A stretch of DNA of 64,000 nucleotides from Babylonia areolata (Eukaryota > Mollusca > Gastropoda > Neogastropoda > Buccinidae), in the NCBI RefSeq assembly GCF_041734735.1, contig NC_134876.1, positions 85,001,174 through 85,065,173 on the forward strand, given 5' to 3'. A program made the translations under genes and the position numbers. Position 1 is the first letter of the stretch. Each line of letters begins with the position of its first letter. This document shows positions 10,610 to 20,366 of this stretch, piece after piece. A model generated the notes under the pieces. It worked only from the letters and a program-made list of their open reading frames with translations, ran no database searches and was not told where the DNA came from.

Positions 10610-13600
10610 AAAAAAAGTTTGTTTTGAATTTCTAAGCTTTTGTTTGTTGCTGTTTTGTTTTTGTTTTTTGTTGTTGTTTTTTATGTTATATTCCAAATTT
10701 GTCCAGATGTGTTGTATAGCATCATAGCATGTGCATTTCAATATAACTTCATCAAGTCCCCCTGTGGGAATGCTGGGGGCCTTTCAATATAATTAGCATA
10801 CCCGTCTTCTGAAAATTCTGTGCCAGAAATTTCCTCTTTTCTGTCACTGTCTTTGTTTCTGCCTGTTTTATTTCTTCACTGTTGTCTCATTTTTCTGCCT
10901 TCCCAGTCCATTCCCCTTTCTTTTTTCAAGCAAGCCTTGACACCTTTTTCCCATTTCCGCATAGTCTGTGATGTACTGTCTGTGCTGTTTTGCTCTGACG
11001 ATTAGGTAGTGAGATTTAAACACTGGGATGGGCACTAGCTGCCCATTCTGCAATGTTATTTGCCTATATGGCCTTTTTTATGTATTTTTTTGTTTGGTTT
11101 TGAGGTATTGATTTTTTTCCCTTTTTTACATTTTTTTCTAAATAATCTGGAGATGATGCATTCAGCGGAAAGGCTGGCGTCCTTAGCATGGCCTAGTCTT
11201 ATTTGCCATAAGGAAATAAATGGTTGGGATACTGTGTCATGAACTGTGTTTTATGGGTTTGTCTCAGTGGTTTTTGACTCAATTGTGTAAACAAAGTGAG
11301 TATGCTTTAACCCAGTGTTCAGTTGTCTGTGTGTCCCTGGGAAACTTTAACATTGACATTTTCTCTGCAAATACTTTGTCAGTTGACACCAAATTAGGCA
11401 TAAAAATAGGAAAAATTCAGTTCTTTCCAATCATCTTGTTTAAAACAATATTGCACCTTGGGATGGGCACAAAAAAATAATAAAAGAAGCCAAATTATAT
11501 GCAAACTGCATTTACTGTTATATTTATATTTTTTGTATTCTCTAAACTTGGCACTTTGATCTGGTATTCTGACACAACAAGAGCAGTCATTATTATCATT
11601 TTTTGTTCAAACAGGAACTTCTTTTTCTAAGCATGGAAGTTTTATTTATTTTGCAAACGTTTTGGTGCAGATAGTAAAAAAGGAAAATTAATCTGTAATT
11701 AATGCTAGGGGACTTAATTTGCTTTAAAATGATCTTTCTCATCTTAAACATTACATTTTGAAACTATACTCAATACATAAAAAGCTTGTGTGTTTTACTC
11801 TCAGTGTACAGTGCTTTCACTATGTTCATTCGCCCAAGTGGTCTTTTTCGGAAAATACTAAAATCAATACAAGTGGACTTTACAGATCTATTGGCTGAGC
11901 CCTGAAGGTCATGGGCAAAAATCAGTTGCGTACACATATTTATACACATTCAAAGCGCATGCTCATATTCTTCATGAACGCGAACAACGCCATTTTGTTT
12001 CAAGTTGTTGAACTGCCCGTTCAATCCTATATTCAATGGACAATACATGATAACATATGATGGAAAGTTGGAGAAGGAGACCATTAAATATTTATTCAGA
12101 GAAAGATTTGAGAAGGCCTCATCACTTACTGGATTATGCCCCAAACGGCCATAAAAATATCCACAGAATCAGTCGGAATTCACAGTTAAAAATTGTAAAC
12201 CATACGAGTTAATACCCTTGAATTGATCACGATGAAACGAAAAAATTTCCAGTCTTGACTTTTCTCAAAATGAAGTCCTTTTCACTTCATATGACATTTA
12301 GAAGTACTTGTACTTGGCTCTACATGTTACTAGTTTAACAAAATACTAAATTTTCTTATCAACTTTAAAACTATAAAACTAGAATGAACATAAAAGAGAA
12401 ATTAAATCGACCGTGGCGTACTACATTCCCGGCGGGTGTAACTAAACTTGTACATCTATCTAGATCTAGGGAAAACGCTAAATGTTGCAGTGTGATTGCG
12501 GGGATAGCTATCCCCGTCTCCTTTACCGCGGACTTAAAAATAATTTTTTATTGCCCTTAAAGATTTTTTGAATGCCCAAGGTACACCAGAATAATATGAT
12601 TTAAACAGCGTTCTCACTGCGAATACCACAATTGATTTATCACCCGTTAAAAAAGTATGTTCAAATATTAAATTTTAGTACGTCACGATAGTGTAATGGA
12701 TAAGGTAGTTTCTTCTCACCTGAACACGCAGGGTTCGAATTTGGTTAGGACTTTTTTTTATTACCTTTTTTTTTTTTAACCCGAAGCTTTATAATAACAA
12801 ATACAGAACACATTTTAACAATTAGATTTTTTTTTTTTATAGTGTATCACAAGTGAGTCTTGAAGGCCTTGCCTTTCTTGTTTGTAGATGTGACTGTTTT
12901 GTGTTGACGCGGTTGAGCATTTGTATGGTTTGAAGGTCCTGATATGGCCCTTTGCAGTCGGCTGGACTTAAAGCAACAAAAACCCAAGAACTTTATTAAA
13001 TTCATGGTCAGATATTCTGTCTTTCCTCAGAATATTTCACTACTATTTGATTTCTTTCTCTCTTTTTTTATTTTTTTTTATAAATCGAACACAGTATCAG
13101 TGTAAAGTTGGGTAAGTATAAAGTAACTTCATCCACCATAAGCATGTCAGTTTGACAAGATTGTACGACATTAGTACTGTTACTGGTGTATTGTCACTGC
13201 TTTACTTATATTGTAATAAGATGGCTGAAATATGTTGTTGTTGTTTTTAAAAGGAACAGTATGGCTACATCGGGACAAAACGTTGTTAACACCTTTTTTT
13301 TTTCTTTTTTTTTTCATGATTTTTGTTTTGTATACATGTTGGTCTTCAAACGTTTGTGCAGTTAACTGCTGAGATGAAGTAGTTAGCATCATCTGACAGC
13401 TGAGTTTGATCCATATCAGTAGTAGGATTTTCAGCCTGTCCCACCTTGAATTGAGTACTCTATGGGCTTATGTATTATATGGGAAGACTAGGACTACACA
13501 TTCAAAAGCCATCTACTTCACAGGTTTATCTTTGGGAGTGTTGCTCAAATTTCCTTAACAGCACTGTGGGTATCTATCTCACAGACCTGTTTGACACAAT

Positions 13601-16183
13601 GATATATTTCATTATGAAAGTAATTATAGAGTTCAGCATTGTCAAATAATCCTATACACAGGCCACCATAGCAGCACCACCATCATCCTCATCATCATTC
13701 AGTTTCTCAAGGAGGTGTCATTTCATTTGTAAAAATCCATGTATATGCTACATATTTTCTTGGCAAATGCCCAACAGCAGCATAACCCAACGTGCTAGTC
13801 AGGTCTTGAGTGCATGTATATTTGTGTACTGATCATAGTAGATTTCTTTGCAGAATTTTGCCATAGGACAACAGTTACGTTGCCAAGGGTACCATTTTAC
13901 ACTCATGCTCCACAAAGGACCTCAGTTTTCATCTAAAAGGCGAGAGCAGGGAATCAAACCCAGACCTTCACGGACACTGTATTGGCAGATGAGTGTCTTA
14001 ACTATTCTGCCACTTTCCACCTTCATCAGCATTCATCATCAGTTACACTAAAATAATGCCCCAAATCCTGTGGCCTTTCATGCCATGCTCTCACTGTGAA
14101 CATGGTTTTGGTCACCCATGTACTTCCCTTGCTTATGGTGAGCTCCATTGAAAGTCTTCTCTGGCAAAGAATTTTCAGGGACTCATTGGAGGTGTGTAAT
14201 GGCAAAACTCCAAGGACTGGCTCTGTTAATAGCGATTATTGTTGTCGGTAGGTCGCTGAGTAGGTGGTGTCCTGCTATTTTATATCAAAATAGGCACCAC
14301 TGAACACCTCCAAAGTGCTTTAGCAGTAGGACAGTCTCCAGGGTGTTGGTGTTTATGAGGGACTTTGTGATGAGCAATATTGGGATAATGCTATTGAAAC
14401 AGCACGGATGACAGAGCAGCAAGAAAAAGGTTTGCACAATTATTTATGTAGCATTTAACACAATTATGTTTGCAGCTTAAATGTTTTATATATTTAATCA
14501 CTTATTGATTAATTACTTTGATCTGATCTAAATTCATCACAATTAATACAAAGTATGTGAATGTGTTCAGGTGGCAAAACGGCTTAACAGGATTCAGAGC
14601 CGTTACAAGGAAGGCCACAGACTGTTAGAGAGCGACGTCATTGACATTTTGGATAATGCATGCCGGGATGAAGACAGCTTTAATGAGTAAGTTCTGTATT
14701 GTCCAAAATACATTCCATGAATCAGGTGGGTGTGTCTGAATTTGTATCTTACAGAGCAGACATTTTGATTGGACTTGTTTAACAACCATAAATATCAGTA
14801 CATAATTTTCTGGCCATCATTAATGCTTTTGAAAATGTATGGACTGCATTTGAATTTCATCTAAAAAGTCCTGTGAAAATCAACAGGATATATTTCCTGT
14901 TTATTAATGTTTGAATGATAAAAAAAACTGATTATTTGAAATAAAAAATTCCATGCATTGCTAATGTTCAGGCAGAGGGAGCAAAGTGTCAAGAGGAATA
15001 TATTATTAACATAAAGAAAGATTTTAAGAATCAGTACAGAATTCAAACTGATTTCAAAAGAATTGTTCAAAAAAAAATTAAAGAAAATTACATGAACTGT
15101 GATGAAGGAGCATTTTTGATAACCAAATTATCATCTTGTTACCAGCTGTTGTGGCGAAGTGGTTAGCATTGTGGGCTGACAGCTAGAAGTTGGGTTCGAT
15201 TCCCAGCTGAGATGGGTTTTTCAGCCCAAGGCCAGCTCCTACCCAGAGTTAAGTGGGCTTAATTGGAAGACTAGGACCAAAGAGTCAAGTATCATCCACT
15301 TGACAGATGCATTTTTGGGTGTGTTGCTTAAATTTCCTTACAACACTGCAGGTGTCTGTATTCTCTGGGCTGGTTAACGCAAGGATGTCATTTTGAAAGG
15401 AAGCGTATAGTATATTCTTCACACATAGTCCCAAACCTAAAATGGACTTCTTTTGCAGCATCGTCATCATCATCATCATACTGTTTCATCCTCATCCTCC
15501 TTCATCATCAGTAAAGGATTTTTTTTTTTTTTTTTTTAATTGTCAGAAAATCTGTGGCCTTTCGTGCCCTGCTGTCATGGTGACCTCAGCTCGATCCCCC
15601 TTGGAGTGAGACTGTCAAGGTCTTCACCATCATCAGATGTCATGGGGCTCTGGCGTTTGAGGGACAAGGTGGCAGTCTCAGACTCCACTCTGGGAGAGAG
15701 TGTGGGGGGGGGGGGGGGATTTAACTCAGTCTGGCTCCGCTTCTAAGTTTTTATTGTCAATAGTAGGGGGCTTGGTAGGTAGTGTCCTAAGTACTTTAAA
15801 TCAGAACAGGCATTACAGATTACTGAACACCATTGAAGTGACTCAGCAGTAGTACAGGGTCTCCTCTAGTGTATGACTCCTGACGTCCTAACATTCATAA
15901 TTCCCTGTGGACTGCTGATGCTGGGACTGCAACAGACAAAATTGGGTGTCCCTATGTATGAGGGACTCAAAATGGGCAGTGTGGATGTAATGCCACTGAA
16001 GATGTAACATTAATGAATGAATATTATCATGTGTTACATAAAATTGATTCATCCTATGTATTTGTATTTAAGGTATGGAGTCAAGGAGGTAAAAGGGAAA
16101 AAGAGACTGTCAGGTGAAGGGCTAGAAACAAAGGATGAAGCCGGCATGATGCAGGGTGGAGGAAAGTGGCCACACAGGTAACT

Positions 16184-16228
<45 letters not shown>

Positions 16229-19200
16229 CTCTCTGCTTATGTATCTTTTCCCTCTCCTTCACTTTCATACATTCTTTTTTTTATTCAAACTGTCTTCACC
16301 ATCTCAAACCCCGTAATGTAGCGACCTTTTTAAAACTTTCTTTTATTCATATTTTTACATTTTCATTCATACATACATATATACATACACAAGAAGGAAA
16401 AAAGGAAATATCAAAACCTACACACACGCGCGCGCGCACACACACACACACTTTAAACATACAAATTATGCAGTAAAACACATGCGCACGCGCACACACA
16501 CACACACAAAAGTAGCAGGTAGGAATACTTCACATGAACACTTACACACATATAAATGTCAGACACAATTCCTAAAGGGTGGAATGTCACAGTTGCTTGT
16601 CATACGATAAGGTGCAGCAATGCACTGAGATGCAAGATACATAATATAGTTCTAAACATCAATATCATAATTGCAGAATGCATAGAAAATGTATTACTGA
16701 CATCACTATGTATTCGTAAACAGAGCTTTATAGTTAGACCATCTGGCAACAAAGTCATATTTATAAACGAAGTTTGTCTGAGCAGTATACTTTTCAATTG
16801 TGCATCTGTGTTTCAATCTATTACTAAAACATTGTAGATCAGGTACGGTTTGTTCAACTTGCTGACAGGAGCAATAGCCAAGTGGTTAAAGCGTTGGACT
16901 TTCAATCTGAGGGTCCTGGGTTTAAATCTCAGTAATGATGCGTTATGGGTAAAGGGTGGAGATTTTTCCGATCTCCCAGGTCAGCATGTGCAGACCTAGT
17001 TTAATTTGCACTGGTGCATGTATTGTTTCGCAAATAACATAATGAAATAAAAAGTTGGATTAATAGATATGTTTTTGTCAAGTCCAAGTATGGTCAGTGG
17101 TTTGGTTATTCAAATTTTGAGTATTTGGGCATCTTTCATTCATTGCATCCATTAAAGTTTGCCAGAATCGTTGGATGGTCATGCACTGCCAGAACATATA
17201 CTGATGCTGTCTTTCGTGTTACAAAAACTACAAAGGTCACTGTTCAGAGCCCCCATCTCTTTAAATATAATGTTCTGAGGCATCTGATAATGTGGAGACT
17301 TTGTATGTTACTTTCATTTGTCTGTCACAGTTGATAATTGTCAGTCTGAACCCGTTGAAGTTGAACACGGAGTCCCACAGGGATCTGTTTTAGGCCCTAT
17401 GCTCTTCACACTGTACACTGCTCCTCTCGCTGAAATTATCAACCACCATAATGTCAGTCATCATTCTGATGCTGATGACATTCAACTTCAGAAAATTGAT
17501 ACCCCTGAAAATTTGTCCTTGCTCTTGCAAGAAACATGATTTTTAACATCTGACTGCTTCCTGGACATTCAGAACTGGATAACTCTAAATAAATTACAAT
17601 TGAACACGGACAAAACTGAAGCAACCATCATCAGAACTGAACAAAAAAGTGTTTTCCATCACAACTGACACAATCAAACTTGGCAGTTCATCCATCCTTC
17701 TTTCCAGCTCAGTCAGGAACCTCGGCTTTGTCCTTAACAACACACTGCCCTTGCAAAAATTCATCAGTCAGACCTGTCAATCCTGCTATTGTCAACTGCG
17801 GCGCATCAGTTCCATTTGAAAATACCTGTCCACCGAAGCAACATCTAGACTTGTTTCTCTCATTCATTCTCGCCTTGATTACTGTAACTTTCTGTTGTCT
17901 AGTTTGCCTGTTTCATCCATTCAGTCCCTTCAGCGCAGACAAAACTCTGCTGCCTGACTAGTCAGAAAGAAAAGGTCTGAGCACATCATTCCTCTTTTGC
18001 ATCATCGCCATTGGCTCCCTGTCTCACACAGATTTAAGTATAAGATCAGCACTCTGTGTTATAAATGTATTCACAAATCCACCCTTCCTATCTCTGTGGC
18101 TGCCTTCACCTCTACACCCCATCTATCTGTCTATGATCGGCTTCGGGTCCACTCTGTGCATACCCAGATTCATACACTCCACTGTTGGCTGCCGTTCTTT
18201 CTCTGTCTGAACCTTGCATTTGGAATGAACTTCCTCTTGTGCTCCGTCATGTCTCCTCACTCAGCTCTTTCAAGTCTGACCTTAAAACCCACCTCTTTTC
18301 AAGATAGCCTCCTTCCCCTGCCTTTTCTTTGTTTTCAGTCTGTCAAGTTTAGAGTTATGTATGCGTGTGAATGACTGATGTGAAAGCACTTTGATTTGTC
18401 TCTGAACAAGATTTGTTCTTTATAAATACTTATTATTATTTGACATTACTTATTGATTGAAATATACCAGAAACATAATAAAGACAATCTGCAATGTTGG
18501 TGTGCAAGAAAATGATGAAATTTCAGCATTTTAGGTTGTGATTTTCCTGCTGAATATCGCATTTAAAAGGCTGAGGACTGTGCTCATTGAGGGCAAGTGT
18601 TGTCAAAGTATATCGCACAGCTTGTTTGAGAAAAGGTCACAGAGGAAGGCACAGGTGCTACTGATCTATTTCCATCAGCTTCTGTAATGCAGTATATGCA
18701 GCTGAGACTGTTAGTGCAGAATCAGACTGCTCAGCCACTTGAAGTTTAACTGTTCAAACTCCAGGATGTGAACACCAACAGGCACTGTCCATCATTTGTG
18801 AGTGCAAGACACGTCCACATCACATTCATATGTGGACCAAGGCAGTCAGGTCCGTTGCGACCTTTCAGCTCGTTACAATTCTGTGTCTGCCCCTGCCCTG
18901 CCTAATGGCATTCCATGCAACCACATGTGCACTTTGGGTTCCGAAGCCAAATGCTTGTCCATCAATAAGTTCGCTGATGAGAAACAACCATGATAACCCT
19001 TGACTCAGATTCCTACTGAAAAGCATCCACTTTCCAAAGTGCTCTGGAAGCACAAAATTAACTGTTGTTTTGTTGGTTTATTTTTACCCCCCCAAAAAAA
19101 TGTTTTTTGTCATCAGGTTGCAACAGATGTGTGAACAGTATGTTGGAAACCTTGGAGACGAAGTCATCTATGAAGAATTCCTGGTGAATGGGTCTCTGGA

Positions 19201-19267
19201 GAATCTGTTTTGTTACAGTGAGGAAAATGGCAATGTCTGTTACCACAAGACGAAAGACGAGTTGTGA
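7197..19267 (+). CDS. mzb1: Marginal zone B- and B1-cell-specific protein (MZB1/pERp1) orthologue, ER chaperone
   Basis: Four coding exons: 7197-7478, 14571-14686, 16073-16177 and 19117-19267, all joined by GT...AG introns with consistent phase, giving 217 residues (human about 189). Residues 1-25 form a signal peptide with hydrophobic core [10 protein letters not shown]. An acidic linker (29-52) follows. The saposin-like domain has the diagnostic [11 protein letters not shown] (Cys85, Cys88), Cys125, the [17 protein letters not shown] block (134-150), Cys173, IYEEFL and Cys200/Cys209. The protein ends in KDEL, a classical ER-retention signal. In mammals MZB1 is an ER-lumen partner of GRP94 that helps oxidative folding and secretion of immunoglobulin and regulates calcium; a mollusc lacks antibodies, so the client here is unknown. 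The start is the ATG just before the hydrophobic core; two internal methionines at residues 9 and 10 are weaker alternatives. Introns 1-3 (7.1, 1.4 and 2.9 kb) are filled with transposon debris. The splice model is read by eye. Confidence 0.93.
7770..8400 (+). repeat. Interspersed repeat E, copy 1
   Basis: Shares a roughly 600-base collinear sequence with 10742-11262 plus 12886-12985. Shared blocks include GTGCTGTTTTGCTCTG, GCACTAGCTG, TCCATTCTGCA, ATGGCCC and GGTTGGCTGGAC. The end resembles 3' tails of mollusc SINE/LINE elements. Lies inside MZB1 intron 1. No protein is encoded. Confidence 0.75.
8449..8525. repeat. (CA)n/(GT)n microsatellite
   Basis: CA run, short GTATGT interruption, GT run and more CA-rich sequence, lying between repeat E and the LINE remnant. 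Confidence 0.9.
8545..10190 (+). mobile_element. Degraded LINE with RNase H domain (I/Nimb-like), 5' truncated
   Basis: The plus strand encodes the end of an ORF2-type protein. First comes an RT thumb block ([19 protein letters not shown], an in-frame TAA at 8641, then [18 protein letters not shown]), next a linker, then an RNase H domain with its acidic set visible: Asp in IFTDES, Glu in MAELLAI, Asp in [12 protein letters not shown], Asp in [10 protein letters not shown] frameshift lies near 9240-9260, another in-frame stop follows at about 9489, and a C-terminal CxC...HH...C knuckle ([16 protein letters not shown]) is present. The 3' UTR ends near 10185 with GAACGAACGAA. RT followed by RNase H is typical of I/Nimb/R1-group LINEs (established knowledge). 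The RT core and endonuclease are missing, so this is a dead copy within MZB1 intron 1. Confidence 0.9.
10560..10617. repeat. C-run followed by A-run
   Basis: A C tract of about 30 bases, interrupted once by T, changes abruptly to a pure A tract. Together they are the reverse-complement arrangement of the T-run/G-run at about 1210-1248. Confidence 0.9.
11263..12879 (-). repeat. 1.6-kb interspersed repeat F, copy 1
   Basis: Reverse-complement copy of sequence also present at 19703-22712 and 47970-49319. It is bounded by the hexamer GTTTGT on both sides (11257-11262 and 12880-12885), a possible target-site duplication. Each copy has the inner-end motif CTCACTTGTG at one side and a related ACAAGTGAG or AATTGAG at the other. 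No open frame of note. Family unknown to me; probably a non-autonomous element. Confidence 0.8.
12683..12765 (+). other. tRNA-like sequence with pol III boxes inside repeat F
   Basis: TAGTGTAATGG resembles an A box and GGTTCGAATTT a B box, about 30 bases apart, and a T-run follows (12749-12756). The same segment is kept on the minus strand in the other two F copies (about 19826-19900 and 48075-48150), each followed on that strand by a T-rich run. The acceptor ends do not pair well, so I call it tRNA-derived, not a tRNA gene. Confidence 0.55.
13363..14430 (+). mobile_element. Long SINE-like repeat D, copy 1 (interrupted)
   Basis: Degraded copy of 15141-16025. A tRNA-like head (AGTAGTTAGCAT...GAGTTTGATCC) is followed by a body with GGGAAGACTAGGAC and CAAATTTCCTTA. 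After the inserted SINE A (13699-14023) come CTGTGGCCTTTCATGCC and the GTAGGTGGTGTCCT block. Lies in intron 1 of MZB1 close to exon 2. Confidence 0.7.
13699..14023 (-). mobile_element. SINE family A, nested in repeat D
   Basis: Near full-length minus-strand copy of the SINE at 42646-43047. From the right end, leftward, it has the tRNA-like head (complement of CTTAACTATTCTGCCAC, B-box complement GGAATCAAACCC), the core with GAATTTTGCCATAGGACAAC, and a tail with complement of CTCAAGGAGG. It separates the two halves of repeat D, so it inserted later. Confidence 0.85.
15141..16025 (+). mobile_element. Long SINE-like repeat D, copy 2
   Basis: The head is tRNA-derived: GGCGAAGTGGTTAGCAT resembles an A box and GGTTCGATTCCC is a perfect B-box match. 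The ~880-base body contains GGAAGACTAGGACCAAAGAG, TTGCTTAAATTTCCTTA, a T-run and a G-run. It fills most of MZB1 intron 2 and ends about 50 bases before exon 3. The body is long for a SINE, so it may be a composite of two repeats. Confidence 0.75.
16186..16508. repeat. CT and CA microsatellites at the start of MZB1 intron 3
   Basis: A CT run begins about 8 bases after the exon 3 donor (16186-16222). CA/CG alternating runs lie at 16422-16451 and 16484-16508. Confidence 0.9.
16790..17140 (+). repeat. Second copy of the MZB1 5'-flank segment
   Basis: Collinear with 6715-6935, but interrupted by a SINE C head at about 16866-17003. See the entry at 6715. Confidence 0.7.
16866..17003 (+). mobile_element. 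SINE family C, head fragment
   Basis: tRNA-like head: AGCCAAGTGGTTAAAGCGTT (A-box region) and GGGTTTAAATC (B-box region). It is followed by the start of the body (GGTAAAGGGTGGAGA, GATCTCCCAGGTCA). Reverse complements of longer copies lie at 40150-40518 and 45418-45777. Confidence 0.8.
17310..18440 (+). mobile_element. Degraded CR1/L2-like LINE reverse transcriptase remnant
   Basis: 17318-17539 encodes the RT core motif [16 protein letters not shown]. The catalytic box reads SDADD where the family has Y-A-D-D, so Tyr is replaced by Asp. Downstream the frame is broken by many stops and shifts, but family motifs persist, e.g. [12 protein letters not shown] and, near 18217, [26 protein letters not shown]-like sequence. 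The 3' end (AAATACTTATTATTATT, about 18425-18440) is a typical short-repeat tail. Located in MZB1 intron 3. Confidence 0.88.
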
Positions 19268-20366
19268 TTATTCTGTTTCATTCCTTCATACTCATTCCAT
19301 GTTACTTTAAATTTGTTCTTGGTAAAGATCCTTCACAAAGTGAGCTAAGGACATTGATTTGAACAATTGCAATATTTTGACTTGTATTTTTCTTCCAGTT
19401 TCAGGTTTGATCCAGTTAAAGTTCAGTGTTAAAGTTCAGCTTAGCAATTTCATTTTGTCAGTTTTGATGAATTTCCAAGTTGTGTTAAGGTTTAGTCTGA
19501 GTTTAGCTTTCTGACACTGTTGTTTTTGCATGGTGGCTGATGTCACAGTTGCAGTTTGGTTCTTAGACAGTTTCATTCTGTTTCACTGTTTAACTTTGTA
19601 GATTTGTTAAAACAAGAGAAAAATCCTATTAATCTTCGCTTTCTTTGCTTCTGAACTGTTACTTATAGTAGTGAACAGACGATTGCTTTTGACTTGACAA
19701 GAAACAAGAGAGGCAAGACCTTCAAGACTGACTTGTGATACACTTTTTTTTTAAAATCTAATCGTTAAAATGTGTTCTGTATTTGTTATTGTAAAGCTTC
19801 AGGTTAAAATAAAATAAAAATTAAAAAGTCCTAAACAGATTTGAACCCTGCGTGTTCGGGTGAGAAGAAACTGTCTTACCCATTACACTATCGTGGCTCC
19901 TTAACCGACATTCTAAAATTTAATATTTGAACATACTTTTTTAAAGGGTGATATATCAATTGCGGTATTCGCAGTGAGACTGCTGTTTAAATCATATTAT
20001 TCTGGTGTATCTTGGGCATTCAAAAAATCTTTAAGGGCAATAAAAAATTATTTTGGCTATCACACTGCAACATTTAGCCGTTTTCTCTAGATCTAGATAG
20101 ATGTACAAGTTTAGTTACACCCGCCGGGATTGTAGTACGACACGGTCAATTCAATTTCTCTTTTATGTTCATTCTAGTTTTATAGTTTTAAAGTTGATAA
20201 GAAAATTTAGTATTTTGTTAAACTAATAACATGTAGAGCCAAGTACAAGTACTTCTAAACGTCGTAAGAAGTGAAAAGGACTTCAATTTGAGAAAAGTCA
20301 AGACTGGAAATTTTTTCGTTTCATCATGATCAATTCAAGGGTATTAACTCGTATGGTTTACAATTC

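Larger units (their letters stand above)
10742..12985 (+). repeat. Interspersed repeat E, copy 2, split by repeat F
   Basis: Left part 10742-11262 and right part 12886-12985 align in order with 7770-8400. The interruption between them is exactly the F repeat at 11263-12879. The order of events is therefore E first, F later. Confidence 0.75.
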
